A stretch of DNA of 64,000 nt, from NCBI RefSeq assembly GCF_051131155.1, contig NZ_CP159508.1:1736001-1800000 (forward strand). The letters are read 5' to 3'. This DNA comes from Pseudanabaena minima. Lineage in GTDB: Bacteria > Cyanobacteriota > Cyanobacteriia > Pseudanabaenales > Pseudanabaenaceae. The notes under the pieces are model-generated. The model was not told the DNA's origin. It saw only the letters and a program-made list of their open reading frames with translations, and ran no database searches. Of this stretch, positions 1-8,745 are shown one piece after another. Within the stretch, counting starts at the first letter, position 1, and every line of letters begins with the position of its first letter. The position numbers were made by a program, and so were the translations under genes.

Positions 1-1
1 C

Positions 2-1306
2 GTGATTTGGGACATGATTCGGCGCTATTTGGCGACCAAATATCAAATTAAGTATGTCCAGAATATTACGGACATTGATGACAAGATTTTAAAAAAGGCA
101 CAGGAAAATAACACCACAATGCAGGCGATCGCAGAGCAGTATATCGCCGCCTATGACGAAGACATGGCAAAGCTGAATATTGCCAAAGCCGATGACTATC
201 CTCGCGCCACAGAGACAATTCCTGAAATTATTGAACTAATTCAACAATTGATTGATCGTGGCTATGCCTATGCATCTGGAGGCGATGTCTATTACGCAGT
301 GCAAAAGTTTCCCAGTTATGGCAAGCTCTCAGGACGTAAGCTGGAAGACATGCAAGCAGGGGCAAGTGGTCGCGTCGATGAGCAGGAAGAGCAAAAGCGC
401 TATCCCTTTGATTTTGCTCTGTGGAAAGCTGCTAAACCGAGTGAACCATTTTGGGAATCTCCTTGGGGAAATGGTCGCCCTGGTTGGCATATTGAATGCT
501 CAGCAATGGTACGGCAGTTAGGTGAAACCATTGATATTCATGCAGGTGGCACAGACTTACAGTTTCCACACCATGAGAATGAAATCGCCCAGTCAGAAGC
601 AGCTTATGCAAAGCCCCTCGCCAAATATTGGATGCACAACGGATTTGTGAATATTGATGGCGAGAAGATGTCGAAATCACTAAATAATTTCACAACGATT
701 CGGGATTTGACTTCTCATTTTGACCCAATGGCAATCCGTTTATTTATCTTGCAAGCTCAGTACCGCCAACCGATAGACTTTACCGAAGAAGCAATTAGTG
801 CCGCAACCAAGGGCTGGGAAACAATTCGCGATGGAATGTTGTTTGCCGCAGATTTTGGTGCAAAGTTAGGCTGGGAAAATCTGGAAATTCCTACTCGAAA
901 AGATGTGGGTGAAGCGATCGCCTGTTTTGAAGAAGCAATGGATGATGATTTTAATACTTCCGTAGCAATGTCCCATGTGTTTGAATTAGCTAAGAAGTTA
1001 CGCTCAAAACGGAACTCTCTATCCCATGCTGGTAAAACCGCTGCAAGTTCTGACGTTTTATTGAGAGATTGGCAAGCCTTGTATTACATGACCAATGTTT
1101 TGGGCTTTGTTGCTGATATTAGCGATCGCCAAGGTGATTCAGATGACATCAGTGAAGCTGAAATAGAATCTTTAATCCAGCAACGGATTGAGGCGAAGAA
1201 GGCGAAAAATTATCAAGAAGGCGATCGCATTCGTAATGAACTAAAAGCCTTGGGGATTACCCTCGTTGATCAAAAAGATGGGACAACACGCTGGCTTAAA
1301 GCATAA
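2..1306 (+). CDS. cysS: cysteinyl-tRNA synthetase, 5'-truncated by window edge
   Basis: Class I aminoacyl-tRNA synthetase that charges tRNA-Cys in the cytosol. The frame is open to the window edge and begins inside the catalytic domain (RRYL...YVQNITDIDDKI), so the HIGH motif lies outside. Visible hallmarks are the zinc-site segment WHIECSAM, GGTDLQFPHHENE, and the KMSKS loop at about codon 222 of the visible frame. The C-terminal anticodon-binding region ends QKDGTTRWLKA. The first ATG/GTG visible is not the real start. The TAA stop lies in the terminal repeat of the family E element that follows. Identification is firm; only the 5' end is missing. Confidence 0.97.
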   Translation: MIWDMIRRYLATKYQIKYVQNITDIDDKILKKAQENNTTMQAIAEQYIAAYDEDMAKLNIAKADDYPRATETIPEIIELIQQLIDRGYAYASGGDVYYAVQKFPSYGKLSGRKLEDMQAGASGRVDEQEEQKRYPFDFALWKAAKPSEPFWESPWGNGRPGWHIECSAMVRQLGETIDIHAGGTDLQFPHHENEIAQSEAAYAKPLAKYWMHNGFVNIDGEKMSKSLNNFTTIRDLTSHFDPMAIRLFILQAQYRQPIDFTEEAISAATKGWETIRDGMLFAADFGAKLGWENLEIPTRKDVGEAIACFEEAMDDDFNTSVAMSHVFELAKKLRSKRNSLSHAGKTAASSDVLLRDWQALYYMTNVLGFVADISDRQGDSDDISEAEIESLIQQRIEAKKAKNYQEGDRIRNELKALGITLVDQKDGTTRWLKA

Positions 1307-1478
1307 TTACTGATGTTACGTGGAAGGAATCCTGCGATCCTCAAGGTTGGGAGCTGGCACGGGGGCGAAGCCCCTACAAAACATAAATTTCTCAGGTAGG
1401 GGCAATGCCCCCGTGCTTGCCCTGTTATGCTAGCAGCAAGAGATTCATCATCTGCGTTCCACGTAACATCAGTAATTA
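1304..1478. repeat. family E palindromic element, copy E1
   Basis: A 175-bp element with perfect 22-bp terminal inverted repeats (1304-1325 and 1457-1478; core ACTGATGTTACGTGGAA). Inside is a second inverted repeat, GCACGGGGGC...GCCCCTAC against GTAGGGGC...GCCCCCGTGC. It fills the gap between the convergent genes cysS and ruvB and supplies the cysS stop codon. A second full copy lies at 61378-61545. No coding capacity, so it looks like a MITE. Confidence 0.85.
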
Positions 1479-1479
1479 G

Positions 1480-2733
1480 TCACAAACTCGCTAAATCTAG
1501 CGCCGTTTGCACAGAATAGCCCAAATGCTTCCATGCCGCCGCCGTAGCCACCCGACCGCGAGGTGTACGATTGATATAGCCAATCTGTAATAAATATGGC
1601 TCATAGACTTCTTCAATCGTGTGGGCATCCTCACCTGTCGCCGCCGCCAAGGTGTCCAAACCTGCGGGACCGCCATTAAAGTTCTCAATTAATACCGTTA
1701 ACAATTTGCGATCAATCCAGTCCAAACCTTTAGGATCGACATTAAATAATTCCAGAGCCGATTCCGCGATCGCCCCTGTAATTTGTTCACCTTTAGCCTT
1801 AACTTCAGCATAATCCCGTACTCTCTTTAAGAGACGATTGGCAATCCGAGGCGTACCTCGCGATCTTGCCGCGATCGCGATCGCCCCATCGTCATGGATT
1901 GGGGTCTCCAGAATCTTCGCACTACGAGAGACAATCTGTGTTAGTTCATCCTGCTCATAAAAACGGAAATGTTGCACAAAGCCAAAGCGATCGCGCAATG
2001 GCGAAGATAAAGCTCCAATTCTCGTTGTTGCCCCAATCAGTGTAAATTTATTTAACTGCACACTGCGAATCCTTGCCCCTTGTCCTTTCCCAATCGTAAT
2101 ATCAAGGCGATAATCTTCCATTGCAGGATAGAGAATCTCTTCTGTCACATTCGGTAAGCGATGGATTTCATCAATAAAGAGAATGTCTCCTTGCTGTAGC
2201 GAAACCAGTAAACCAGCGACATCACGGGGACGTTCTAGGGCAGGAGCCGAAGTGATTTTACATTGCACTCCCATTTCCTGCGCAATGATTAGAGCTAGGG
2301 AAGTTTTTCCCAAGCCGGGGGGACCATACAAGAGCAAATGATCGAGGGCTGAAGAACGAGATTTTGCCGCCGCGATCGCGATATGGAGTAACTCCTTTAA
2401 ATCTTTCTGTCCAATGTAGTCTTTGAGATTTTTGGGACGAATATTAATATCAACCGAAACTTGGGCAGGAGAATCTTTGGCTAGTTGATCCTCTAGCTTT
2501 TCCTCTGGTGTGGCTTCCGCTTGTAGTAAATCTAATGCCTGTTGCATTTCGGGCGATGTTACTTCTTTCTTCGCAGATTTTTTAGGCGATCGGGAGGTTG
2601 ACTTTTGACCTGCGGTCTTTGCAGGATTCGCTGCCGATGGATTTTGAGAGTCAAATTGATTAGCAGGGCGATCGCCTTCAGGATTTGGACTTGGTTTAGA
2701 GGAGATGATTGCCATATGCTTTCGGTTGCTCAA
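1480..2733 (-). CDS. ruvB: Holliday junction branch-migration ATPase RuvB
   Basis: AAA+ motor that drives branch migration with RuvA during recombination. Walker A GPPGLGKT is at residues 137-144, Walker B is ILFIDEIH, sensor GATTR follows, and the arginine-finger region is SSPLRDRFG; the winged-helix C-terminus ends in the usual GRVATAAAW region. The core begins at RPKNLKDYIGQ (about residue 99), so there is a long Lys/Ser/Pro-rich N-terminal extension compared with the roughly 335-residue enterobacterial protein. ATG codons at 2733 and 2715 are both possible; either overlaps the 3' end of the upstream creatininase-family gene by 20-38 bp, suggesting co-transcription. Confidence 0.96.
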   Translation of the reverse strand: MSNRKHMAIISSKPSPNPEGDRPANQFDSQNPSAANPAKTAGQKSTSRSPKKSAKKEVTSPEMQQALDLLQAEATPEEKLEDQLAKDSPAQVSVDINIRPKNLKDYIGQKDLKELLHIAIAAAKSRSSALDHLLLYGPPGLGKTSLALIIAQEMGVQCKITSAPALERPRDVAGLLVSLQQGDILFIDEIHRLPNVTEEILYPAMEDYRLDITIGKGQGARIRSVQLNKFTLIGATTRIGALSSPLRDRFGFVQHFRFYEQDELTQIVSRSAKILETPIHDDGAIAIAARSRGTPRIANRLLKRVRDYAEVKAKGEQITGAIAESALELFNVDPKGLDWIDRKLLTVLIENFNGGPAGLDTLAAATGEDAHTIEEVYEPYLLQIGYINRTPRGRVATAAAWKHLGYSVQTALDLASL

Positions 2734-3511
2734 ATTTATAGATATCTTCGATCAGTTGCACCCAACCATCAACTAAAGAATTAAGAATTTTCTCACCTTT
2801 TTCTTTGGTCGCAGCCTTAGCATCACCCAAAACCCCACTGCGAGTCAAATCACGCATTACCCATGCAAAGGGGTTTGCTGATTCCATACTCAGTAAACTA
2901 TTTTCAGGTAAACCATAGGGATATTCGGTAACTGCCTTATCCATTTGGACTTGCTCAGGCAAAAGCGCTAACATCAGGCTAGTTTCGGCATCACCACCAT
3001 GAATTCCAAATTCTAATTCTTGTTCAGTCAATAAATCCTTAGCCGAATTGGGAACGCGCCAAGTAAAGAGCGGAAAAATTGCCAAGTCAGAATATTGCTC
3101 ATGGAGATCGCGAGCAACTATCTCCAAAATCTGCGGCTGTCCCCCATGAGAATTCATCAAGGCAAGCTTCCGAAATCCTGCTCGATAGACACTTTCGGCA
3201 ATATCTGTCAAGACTGCTAGCATCGTCTGCGATCGCATGGTTATCGTGCCTGCAAAAGTACTATGCTCATTCGATTTACCATAATACAGAGGTGGCAAAG
3301 CATAGGCAGGAATCGCGGGGTCTAATTTTTCTAAAGCCCTTGCCAACACCCCAATACTAATTGCCGCATCAACAATTAAAGGTAAATGTGCGCCATGCTG
3401 CTCGATCGCCCCCATAGGTTGAATAATTACCACGTTTTGCTTATCTGGCATTGAGGCGATCGCTGGTGAAGTAAGGTAAGCAAAATATCGATGATTAGGG
3501 AAATAACTCAT
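2696..3511 (-). CDS. creatininase (creatinine amidohydrolase) family protein
   Basis: Metal-dependent amidohydrolase fold of the creatininase family. Metal-binding motifs are visible: GAIEQHGAHLPL (residues about 34-45), MNSHGGQ, and HGGDAETSLML. Length (271 aa) is normal for the family. Members act on creatinine or on formamide/mycofactocin-type substrates; cyanobacterial members are mostly uncharacterised, so the substrate is left open. It is transcribed just upstream of ruvB, with overlapping ends. The start MSYFPNHRYF at 3511 is reasonable because homologous sequence begins nearby. Confidence 0.85.
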   Translation of the reverse strand: MSYFPNHRYFAYLTSPAIASMPDKQNVVIIQPMGAIEQHGAHLPLIVDAAISIGVLARALEKLDPAIPAYALPPLYYGKSNEHSTFAGTITMRSQTMLAVLTDIAESVYRAGFRKLALMNSHGGQPQILEIVARDLHEQYSDLAIFPLFTWRVPNSAKDLLTEQELEFGIHGGDAETSLMLALLPEQVQMDKAVTEYPYGLPENSLLSMESANPFAWVMRDLTRSGVLGDAKAATKEKGEKILNSLVDGWVQLIEDIYKFEQPKAYGNHLL

Positions 3512-3654
3512 GTCGATTTTAGGGTTCCGCGATTTATCCTAGAACAATTTCCAAAATTAAAGTTCTTGGATTCAAAGATGAATGAATTTAGCCGCAAAAT
3601 ACATACTTATGTGAAACTTTAAATAAATATGCTGTATGTAATAATTGTTTCAGT

Positions 3655-4146
3655 ATGCAATATAACTCAATTATGCAAACACTCCAACCAGATATATTTG
3701 TCAAAAGCCCTGACAGCGAGTACTTAATGCTCGTAGAAGTAAAGCTTAAAGACACGAGAGATTCTGTAAATCGTGCGATCGATTCTCTCAAGAGATCGAT
3801 GGTCTCTTTTGATTGCTCCCTTGGGCTGCTTGTGGCTGGCGAGCGCGTTATTCTTCTACGAGACACTTTAGAGGAATATAACGGTGCTTCGATTTATACT
3901 GTAGGCGAAGCAAAACTTCCAGTATCTTTACTCCCTCCTGCGGATGGTCAGTGGCAAGACGGAGGTGCTTTAGAATTTGAATCGCAGGTTCAAAATTGGC
4001 TTGAAAGCTTGAAACTAAGATCTAATGTAGATAAACTTCCAAGTGATTTAAAAACATTACTAAGTGGTGCAGTCACCAACCTTCTGCAATGGGGTGAAGT
4101 GAGGGCTGCTGGATTTCGCTCGAAGCAAAGTAAGGCTATCAAGTGA
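3655..4146 (+). CDS. PD-(D/E)XK nuclease-like protein, unassigned
   Basis: I do not recognise a named family. The N-terminal half has the pattern PDIFVKS...YLMLVEVKLKD, i.e. D followed by E-x-K on adjacent strands, the signature of PD-(D/E)XK nucleases. It is followed by a helix (NRAIDSLKRSM) and a hydrophobic strand (LGLLVAGERVILLRD). The C-terminal part is helical and ends basic. The stop overlaps the GTG start of the next gene by 4 bases (GTGA), so the two are translationally coupled. ATG codons at 3655 and 3673 are both possible; no clear Shine-Dalgarno is seen. At 163 aa it could be a reduced version of a longer family. Confidence 0.7.
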   Translation: MQYNSIMQTLQPDIFVKSPDSEYLMLVEVKLKDTRDSVNRAIDSLKRSMVSFDCSLGLLVAGERVILLRDTLEEYNGASIYTVGEAKLPVSLLPPADGQWQDGGALEFESQVQNWLESLKLRSNVDKLPSDLKTLLSGAVTNLLQWGEVRAAGFRSKQSKAIK

Positions 4147-4811
4147 AACCAAGAGCAGTTTTAGTCGAAACAAATTGGGTCGTGGATGTTATAGCTCCAG
4201 CCCATTTGCAAAAGCAACAGGCTATCGATTTACTCACACGCGCTCAGGCTGGTGAGTTCGGGTTGTATGTTCCTGCTATATGTCTTACAGAAGCAAGGGA
4301 AACTGTACCTCGTCGATTTAACCCACGGTCTCAATCTGCGGATTTACGCAATTTTCTCAAATGGGCAAAAAGTCAAGGCAAAGTGAATCCTGAAGATGCA
4401 AAAGCTGCCTTTCGTGTATTTGATCAATTTGACGGATTGGTTGCCAATGAACTCACCAAAGTTTCTGAACGACTGACCGAGTTGGCGAACCTCCCTCATC
4501 TCAACGTATTTCCGCTGTCGGAGCCAATGCTAGAGCGCCAAGTGACAATTGGAGCACTAGATTTATCACTAAAACCCTACGATTTAGCTGTATTGGCAGC
4601 AGTTCTCGTTAAGGCAGAAGAATTACACCAACAGAATCACTCTTGGGTTGGTTTCTGTGAATTGGATTCTGATCTACTGCCGTGGGACAGATCTGGCGAT
4701 CGCAAATCCATACTTAGAGATTTATACGATCAAGCTCGAATATGGGTATATGACAATTTTCTTGTAGAAGATACCGAAGCAATTCCCGATCAATGGACTA
4801 ATGCAAATTAG
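4143..4811 (+). CDS. PIN-like domain protein
   Basis: The N-terminus VLVETNWVVDVI resembles the first strand of PIN-domain ribonucleases (acidic residue followed by TN), with a second acidic residue in CLTEARE and later acidic positions in YDLAVLAAVLVKAEEL and CELDSDLLPWD. Length 222 aa is longer than VapC-type toxins (about 130 aa). The GTG start overlaps the preceding stop, so its synthesis is tied to the PD-(D/E)XK-like partner. A PIN ribonuclease activity is inferred from these patterns only. No antitoxin-like DNA-binding gene is next to it. Confidence 0.65.
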   Translation: MKPRAVLVETNWVVDVIAPAHLQKQQAIDLLTRAQAGEFGLYVPAICLTEARETVPRRFNPRSQSADLRNFLKWAKSQGKVNPEDAKAAFRVFDQFDGLVANELTKVSERLTELANLPHLNVFPLSEPMLERQVTIGALDLSLKPYDLAVLAAVLVKAEELHQQNHSWVGFCELDSDLLPWDRSGDRKSILRDLYDQARIWVYDNFLVEDTEAIPDQWTNAN

Positions 4812-4888
4812 CAAAGTTTGAAAAGTTTGAATTGTGAAACTGATCCCCACTTCAGATAAACTAATAACTGAAAGTAACTAAAAGTGTT

Positions 4889-6145
4889 ATGACGACTGTT
4901 TCTGAGAACCTGAAAATTACCCAAAACGGCACACAAAACTCTAAAGCCGAACCAATTATAGATGGCAGTGAAAATCTTGGTGTAATTGTCAGACGCAAAA
5001 CTCGACCTGTACAAGTGGGCAATATCACCATTGGCGGTGGCTCTCCTGTCGTAGTGCAGTCGATGATTAATGAAGACACCCTTGATATTGATGGCTCCGT
5101 AGCAGGAATTCGCCGCTTGCATGAAATTGGTTGCGAAATTGTGCGCGTCACTGTCCCCAGCATGGCTCACGCTGCGGCTCTCTCAGAAATTCGTCAAAAA
5201 CTCAAACGTACTTATCTCGATGTGCCTCTGGTTGCTGATGTCCACCACAATGGCATGAAAATTGCCCTCGAAGTTGCCAAGCATATCCACAAAGTCCGCA
5301 TCAATCCAGGACTATATGTATTCGAGAAACCCAAAGCCAACCGTACCGAATACACCCAATCAGAGTTTGACGAAATTGCTGAAAAAGTCCGTGATACCCT
5401 CAAGCCTCTAGTTTTAAGCCTTAAAGAACAGGGCAAAGCAATGCGAATTGGGGTAAATCATGGCTCACTTGCTGAGCGGATGTTATTTACCTATGGTGAC
5501 ACTCCTCAGGGCATGGTCGAATCTGCGATCGAATTTATTCGCATTTGTGAAGATCTAGACTTTAGAAATATCGTGATCTCCATGAAAGCTTCTCGTGTAC
5601 CTGTGATGATTGCAGCTTACCAGCTAATGGTTAAGCGCATGGATCAACTGGGGATGGACTACCCCCTACACTTAGGTGTAACAGAAGCAGGTGACGGTGA
5701 ATATGGTCGGATCAAGTCAACTGCAGGTATTGCTACATTATTAGCTCAAGGCATTGGTGATACTATTCGTGTTTCTCTCACCGAAGCTCCCGAAAAGGAA
5801 ATACCTGTCTGCTACAGTATTTTACAGTCCCTTGGACTACGTAAGACGATGGTGGAGTATGTGGCTTGTCCATCATGTGGACGCACCTTATTTAATCTTG
5901 AAGAAGTCTTGCACAAAGTCCGCGAAGCTACTAGCCATCTAGTAGGTCTAGATATAGCAGTAATGGGCTGTATTGTGAATGGTCCCGGTGAAATGGCAGA
6001 CGCTGACTATGGCTATGTTGGCAAAACTCCTGGAATAATCTCACTCTATCGCGGCAAGGAAGAAATCAAACGTGTACCTGAAGCCGAAGGTGTAGAACAA
6101 TTAATAGCCCTCATTAAATCTGACGATCGCTGGGTCGACCCTTAA
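4889..6145 (+). CDS. ispG: 4-hydroxy-3-methylbut-2-enyl diphosphate synthase (ferredoxin), IspG/GcpE
   Basis: Iron-sulfur enzyme of the plastidial/bacterial MEP pathway; converts MEcPP to HMBPP, feeding carotenoid, phytol and quinone synthesis. The 418-aa protein has the TIM-barrel start (RPVQVGNITIGGGSPVVVQSM) and the C-terminal 4Fe-4S cysteines in CPSCGRTLFN and GCIVNGPGE. Cyanobacterial IspG takes electrons from ferredoxin. The first 30 or so residues are poorly conserved; ATG at 4889 is the only obvious start. It stands alone between the nuclease-like pair and a strong hairpin. Confidence 0.97.
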   Translation: MTTVSENLKITQNGTQNSKAEPIIDGSENLGVIVRRKTRPVQVGNITIGGGSPVVVQSMINEDTLDIDGSVAGIRRLHEIGCEIVRVTVPSMAHAAALSEIRQKLKRTYLDVPLVADVHHNGMKIALEVAKHIHKVRINPGLYVFEKPKANRTEYTQSEFDEIAEKVRDTLKPLVLSLKEQGKAMRIGVNHGSLAERMLFTYGDTPQGMVESAIEFIRICEDLDFRNIVISMKASRVPVMIAAYQLMVKRMDQLGMDYPLHLGVTEAGDGEYGRIKSTAGIATLLAQGIGDTIRVSLTEAPEKEIPVCYSILQSLGLRKTMVEYVACPSCGRTLFNLEEVLHKVREATSHLVGLDIAVMGCIVNGPGEMADADYGYVGKTPGIISLYRGKEEIKRVPEAEGVEQLIALIKSDDRWVDP

Positions 6146-6207
6146 GTAACCTCAGTTCAGATTAATTTAAAATTGTTTCCTATAGAGGGTTCGCTCGCAG
6201 CACGCCT

Positions 6208-6262
6208 AAAATCCAAAACAATAAAAGACCTGCTTCGCAAGTCTTTTATTGTTTTGGATTTT
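6208..6262. terminator. 22-bp perfect hairpin after ispG
   Basis: Arms 6208-6229 and 6241-6262 pair without mismatch around an 11-nt loop containing CTTCGCAA; the right arm ends in a T-run. It probably terminates ispG, and belongs to the large class of long palindromes in this window. Confidence 0.75.
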
Positions 6263-6444
6263 TAAATTTTGTCGCTTATCCCGAACTCACGTTAAATATC
6301 TAAAGATCTGTAAAAGAGAAAGCTTATGTACAATTGTCGCAACATAATAAAAGATATTCAATAATACAAGTTCTAATTTGGAGAATCGCTTTTGTTGAAT
6401 AACTTTAGATTATATTGATTAGCAAAAATGTGACTACACTTTCA
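6263..6444. other. gene-free stretch with repeat fragments
   Basis: No ORF is evident. CGAACTCACGTT at 6282-6293 matches one terminal repeat of family A, and AAAAATGTGACTACACTTTCACTAAT (about 6424-6449, quoted in part) is a degenerate, inverted family D copy that runs into the stop of the next minus-strand gene. Confidence 0.5.
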
Positions 6445-7590
6445 CTAATCGGTATAATCTGTAAAAAGATGAGAAAGATTTTGTTTAAACTGCTCAAAAC
6501 CGTATTTCTCAATCACTTTTTGTCTAAGAATCTCAGGTTTATACAGAATTGATAAAGAATGTTTATTCATCAAAATTTGGACTATAGTCTCTCCTATTTC
6601 ATTTATGCTATCAGGATTAACTAGAGCACCTAAATCTCCATTACACAAAGCATCGAGCGCTCCATCTTGATTGCCACCAATTGTTGGTTTACCAGACGCT
6701 AAAGCTTCTAAATAAACAATCCCAAAACCCTCTCCCTTACTAGGCATTGCAAACACATCACAGAGATTGTAGTAATCCGCTAATTCGTAATCTGGAACAA
6801 AACCAGTAAAGATTACGCAATCTCTGACATCCATATCATCAACAATTGCTTCAATGCGATCTCGGTCATCCCCCTTCCCAACCAATAGGTAGCAAATATT
6901 GGGAATCTGAAGACGAATAGCTGGTAGAGCTTGAATGATCTGGTCATAGCCTTTATAGCGATCTCCCCCAGCCAACCTAGATACAGTTAAAATTATTGGC
7001 TGGTCAGGATGCAATTGATGACGGTTTAGTAGATATTGAGGTTTAGGTTTGACAGTAAATTGATCATCATCAAAAGTTACGGGTAGAAGAGAGATAAGCT
7101 CATGTGAAATATTTTGTTCAGTGATGATGCGATTACGAGTATAGTCACCTATTGAAATAATCTTTTGTGCTGACTTCAGACCATCTATTTTAGACGAATC
7201 TTCAATATTCCATGCATCAATACCATAGACAATTAACCAATATGGGATTTTTAATAGTCTAGAAATCTTTGCTGCAAGTGGTGAAAAATTAATATGACCA
7301 CAAATAATTAAATCAGGGGAGGCTTTTATTGCAGAAAATAATAATTGAGCAGCAAAGATTGGAGTATGTAAAAAAGTCGATTTCCATCTCCCTGCAAATC
7401 TAAGTTTTGTCTGCTTATCAAACTTAATATTTTCTGTTGAGAAAGCATCATTCTTGATAAATACAGAGCGATCACTATTTGGTAGAACTTCCTCTAATGC
7501 ACGAATCAAAAAAGCAGAATAAACCTGAATACCACCTTTAAATTGAAAGATATCAGGTAGCCAAATATGGATTTTGGGAGTTTTAGTCAT
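6445..7590 (-). CDS. glycosyltransferase family 4 (glycan cluster)
   Basis: Retaining GT-B glycosyltransferase for surface polysaccharide. The N-terminal domain has the Gly-rich loop QFKGGIQVYSAFL; the C-terminal nucleotide-sugar domain has ILTVSRLAGGDRYKGYD, YLLVGKGDDRDRIE, VIFTGFVPDYEL and the E-x7-E motif PSKGEGFGIVYLEALASGKP. Length 381 aa is typical. It is the last gene of the ten-gene minus-strand glycan cluster and follows the GDP-mannose dehydratase-like gene across a long palindrome. Sugar donor cannot be read from sequence; a GDP-sugar is plausible from its neighbour. Confidence 0.9.
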   Translation of the reverse strand: MTKTPKIHIWLPDIFQFKGGIQVYSAFLIRALEEVLPNSDRSVFIKNDAFSTENIKFDKQTKLRFAGRWKSTFLHTPIFAAQLLFSAIKASPDLIICGHINFSPLAAKISRLLKIPYWLIVYGIDAWNIEDSSKIDGLKSAQKIISIGDYTRNRIITEQNISHELISLLPVTFDDDQFTVKPKPQYLLNRHQLHPDQPIILTVSRLAGGDRYKGYDQIIQALPAIRLQIPNICYLLVGKGDDRDRIEAIVDDMDVRDCVIFTGFVPDYELADYYNLCDVFAMPSKGEGFGIVYLEALASGKPTIGGNQDGALDALCNGDLGALVNPDSINEIGETIVQILMNKHSLSILYKPEILRQKVIEKYGFEQFKQNLSHLFTDYTD

Positions 7591-7667
7591 CTAGCAGTAA
7601 AATAAATGATAATTTGTACGGCGTGACGAAGCCACGCCATACAAATTATCATTTATTTTACTGCTAG
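7591..7667. repeat. long palindrome overlapping the 3' end of a CDS
   Basis: A roughly 35-bp stem (CTAGCAGTAAAATAAATGAT... against its complement ending at 7667) with a short ACGAAGC loop. Its right arm includes the last five codons and stop of the dehydratase gene (7653), and it starts 1 bp before the start of the downstream glycosyltransferase. Could act as terminator, attenuator or mRNA-end stabiliser inside the cluster. Confidence 0.8.
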
Positions 7668-8633
7668 TTTTCTTTGCATTGCTTCAACCATAATTTGTAT
7701 GATTTGATGAACTCCTGTAGTAGCATACCACCCTAGCTTCTGATTAGCTTTACTAGGATTAGCACAACTTATTGTAATGTCAGTTGGTCTATACAAAGAT
7801 TGATCAGAAATTACATACTCCTCCCAATTTAGCTCCAAAATTCCAAAAGCCTCAGCAATAAAATCTGACAAACTGATTGTTTTTCCTGTGGCGATCACAA
7901 AGTCATTAGGTTGTTCTTGTTGGAGCATGAGGTACATAGCTTTTACATAGTCTGGAGCATATCCCCAGTCTCTTTGAATATCAATATTACCTAATATCAA
8001 CTTTTCTATTTGTCCGTTTGCAATACGACAGGCAGCACCAATAATTTTTTGGGTTACAAAGCGATCATGTCGCAAAGGGGATTCATGGTTAAAAAGGATA
8101 CCAGAGCAAGCAAATAGTTTATATGCTTCACGGTAGTTAGATACTTGCCAAAAAGCCGTAGACTTAGCTACAGCATAAGGACTGCGAGGACGAAATGAAG
8201 TTTCTTCATCGGCAGGTAACCCAAAAGTGTCACCGAAACATTCGCTAGAACCAGCGTTATAAAATTTGATAGGCTTACCAAGAAACCTAATTGATTCGAG
8301 TAAATTGAGTGTACCTGTAGCAATACTTTCTAATGTCTCGACAGGTTGTTCAAAGGACAAACTTACTGAACTTTGTCCAGCTAAATTGTATATTTCGTCT
8401 GGTTGGACTTGGGTTAAAACTTGTAGTACACTGCGAAAATCAGTAAGAGACATAGATAATGACTTGACGCGATCGCGTATTCCTAAATATTGCAAATTTT
8501 GTAAAGTTGATATTTGAGCATCACGAGAAGTTCCATATACTTCATAACCGTGATTTAATAAAAGTTGAGATAGATAAGCGCCATCCTGTCCTGATATACC
8601 ACAAATTAATGCTTTTTTTTGCATTTTTTTCAC
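7653..8633 (-). CDS. GDP-mannose 4,6-dehydratase-like SDR enzyme
   Basis: Extended short-chain dehydrogenase. The Rossmann motif GISGQDGAYL near the N-terminus is characteristic of GDP-mannose 4,6-dehydratase. Further Gmd-type signatures are NLAGQSSVSLSFEQP, the S-x-E catalytic region GSSECFGD, YAVAKSTAF (Tyr-x3-Lys), NHESPLR and RDWGYAPDYVKAM. Reaction expected: GDP-mannose to GDP-4-keto-6-deoxymannose. The first codon could be GTG at 8633 or ATG at 8624; conserved sequence starts at KKALICG, so both fit. The last codons lie in a palindrome. Confidence 0.88.
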   Translation of the reverse strand: MKKMQKKALICGISGQDGAYLSQLLLNHGYEVYGTSRDAQISTLQNLQYLGIRDRVKSLSMSLTDFRSVLQVLTQVQPDEIYNLAGQSSVSLSFEQPVETLESIATGTLNLLESIRFLGKPIKFYNAGSSECFGDTFGLPADEETSFRPRSPYAVAKSTAFWQVSNYREAYKLFACSGILFNHESPLRHDRFVTQKIIGAACRIANGQIEKLILGNIDIQRDWGYAPDYVKAMYLMLQQEQPNDFVIATGKTISLSDFIAEAFGILELNWEEYVISDQSLYRPTDITISCANPSKANQKLGWYATTGVHQIIQIMVEAMQRKLAVK

Positions 8634-8745
8634 TTAAGGTTATTCTATTTAATCTTCTATAATAAATGATGGTTTTATTTAAAATCACTACCTAATATTT
8701 TGTCTTTCAGATAGCAAATTATTTTATGAGTAAATTGCTAGGCAT

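Noticed and set aside
4808..5170. Minus-strand frames over the ispG start
   Set aside because: Composition and lack of conserved motifs indicate shadows of ispG.
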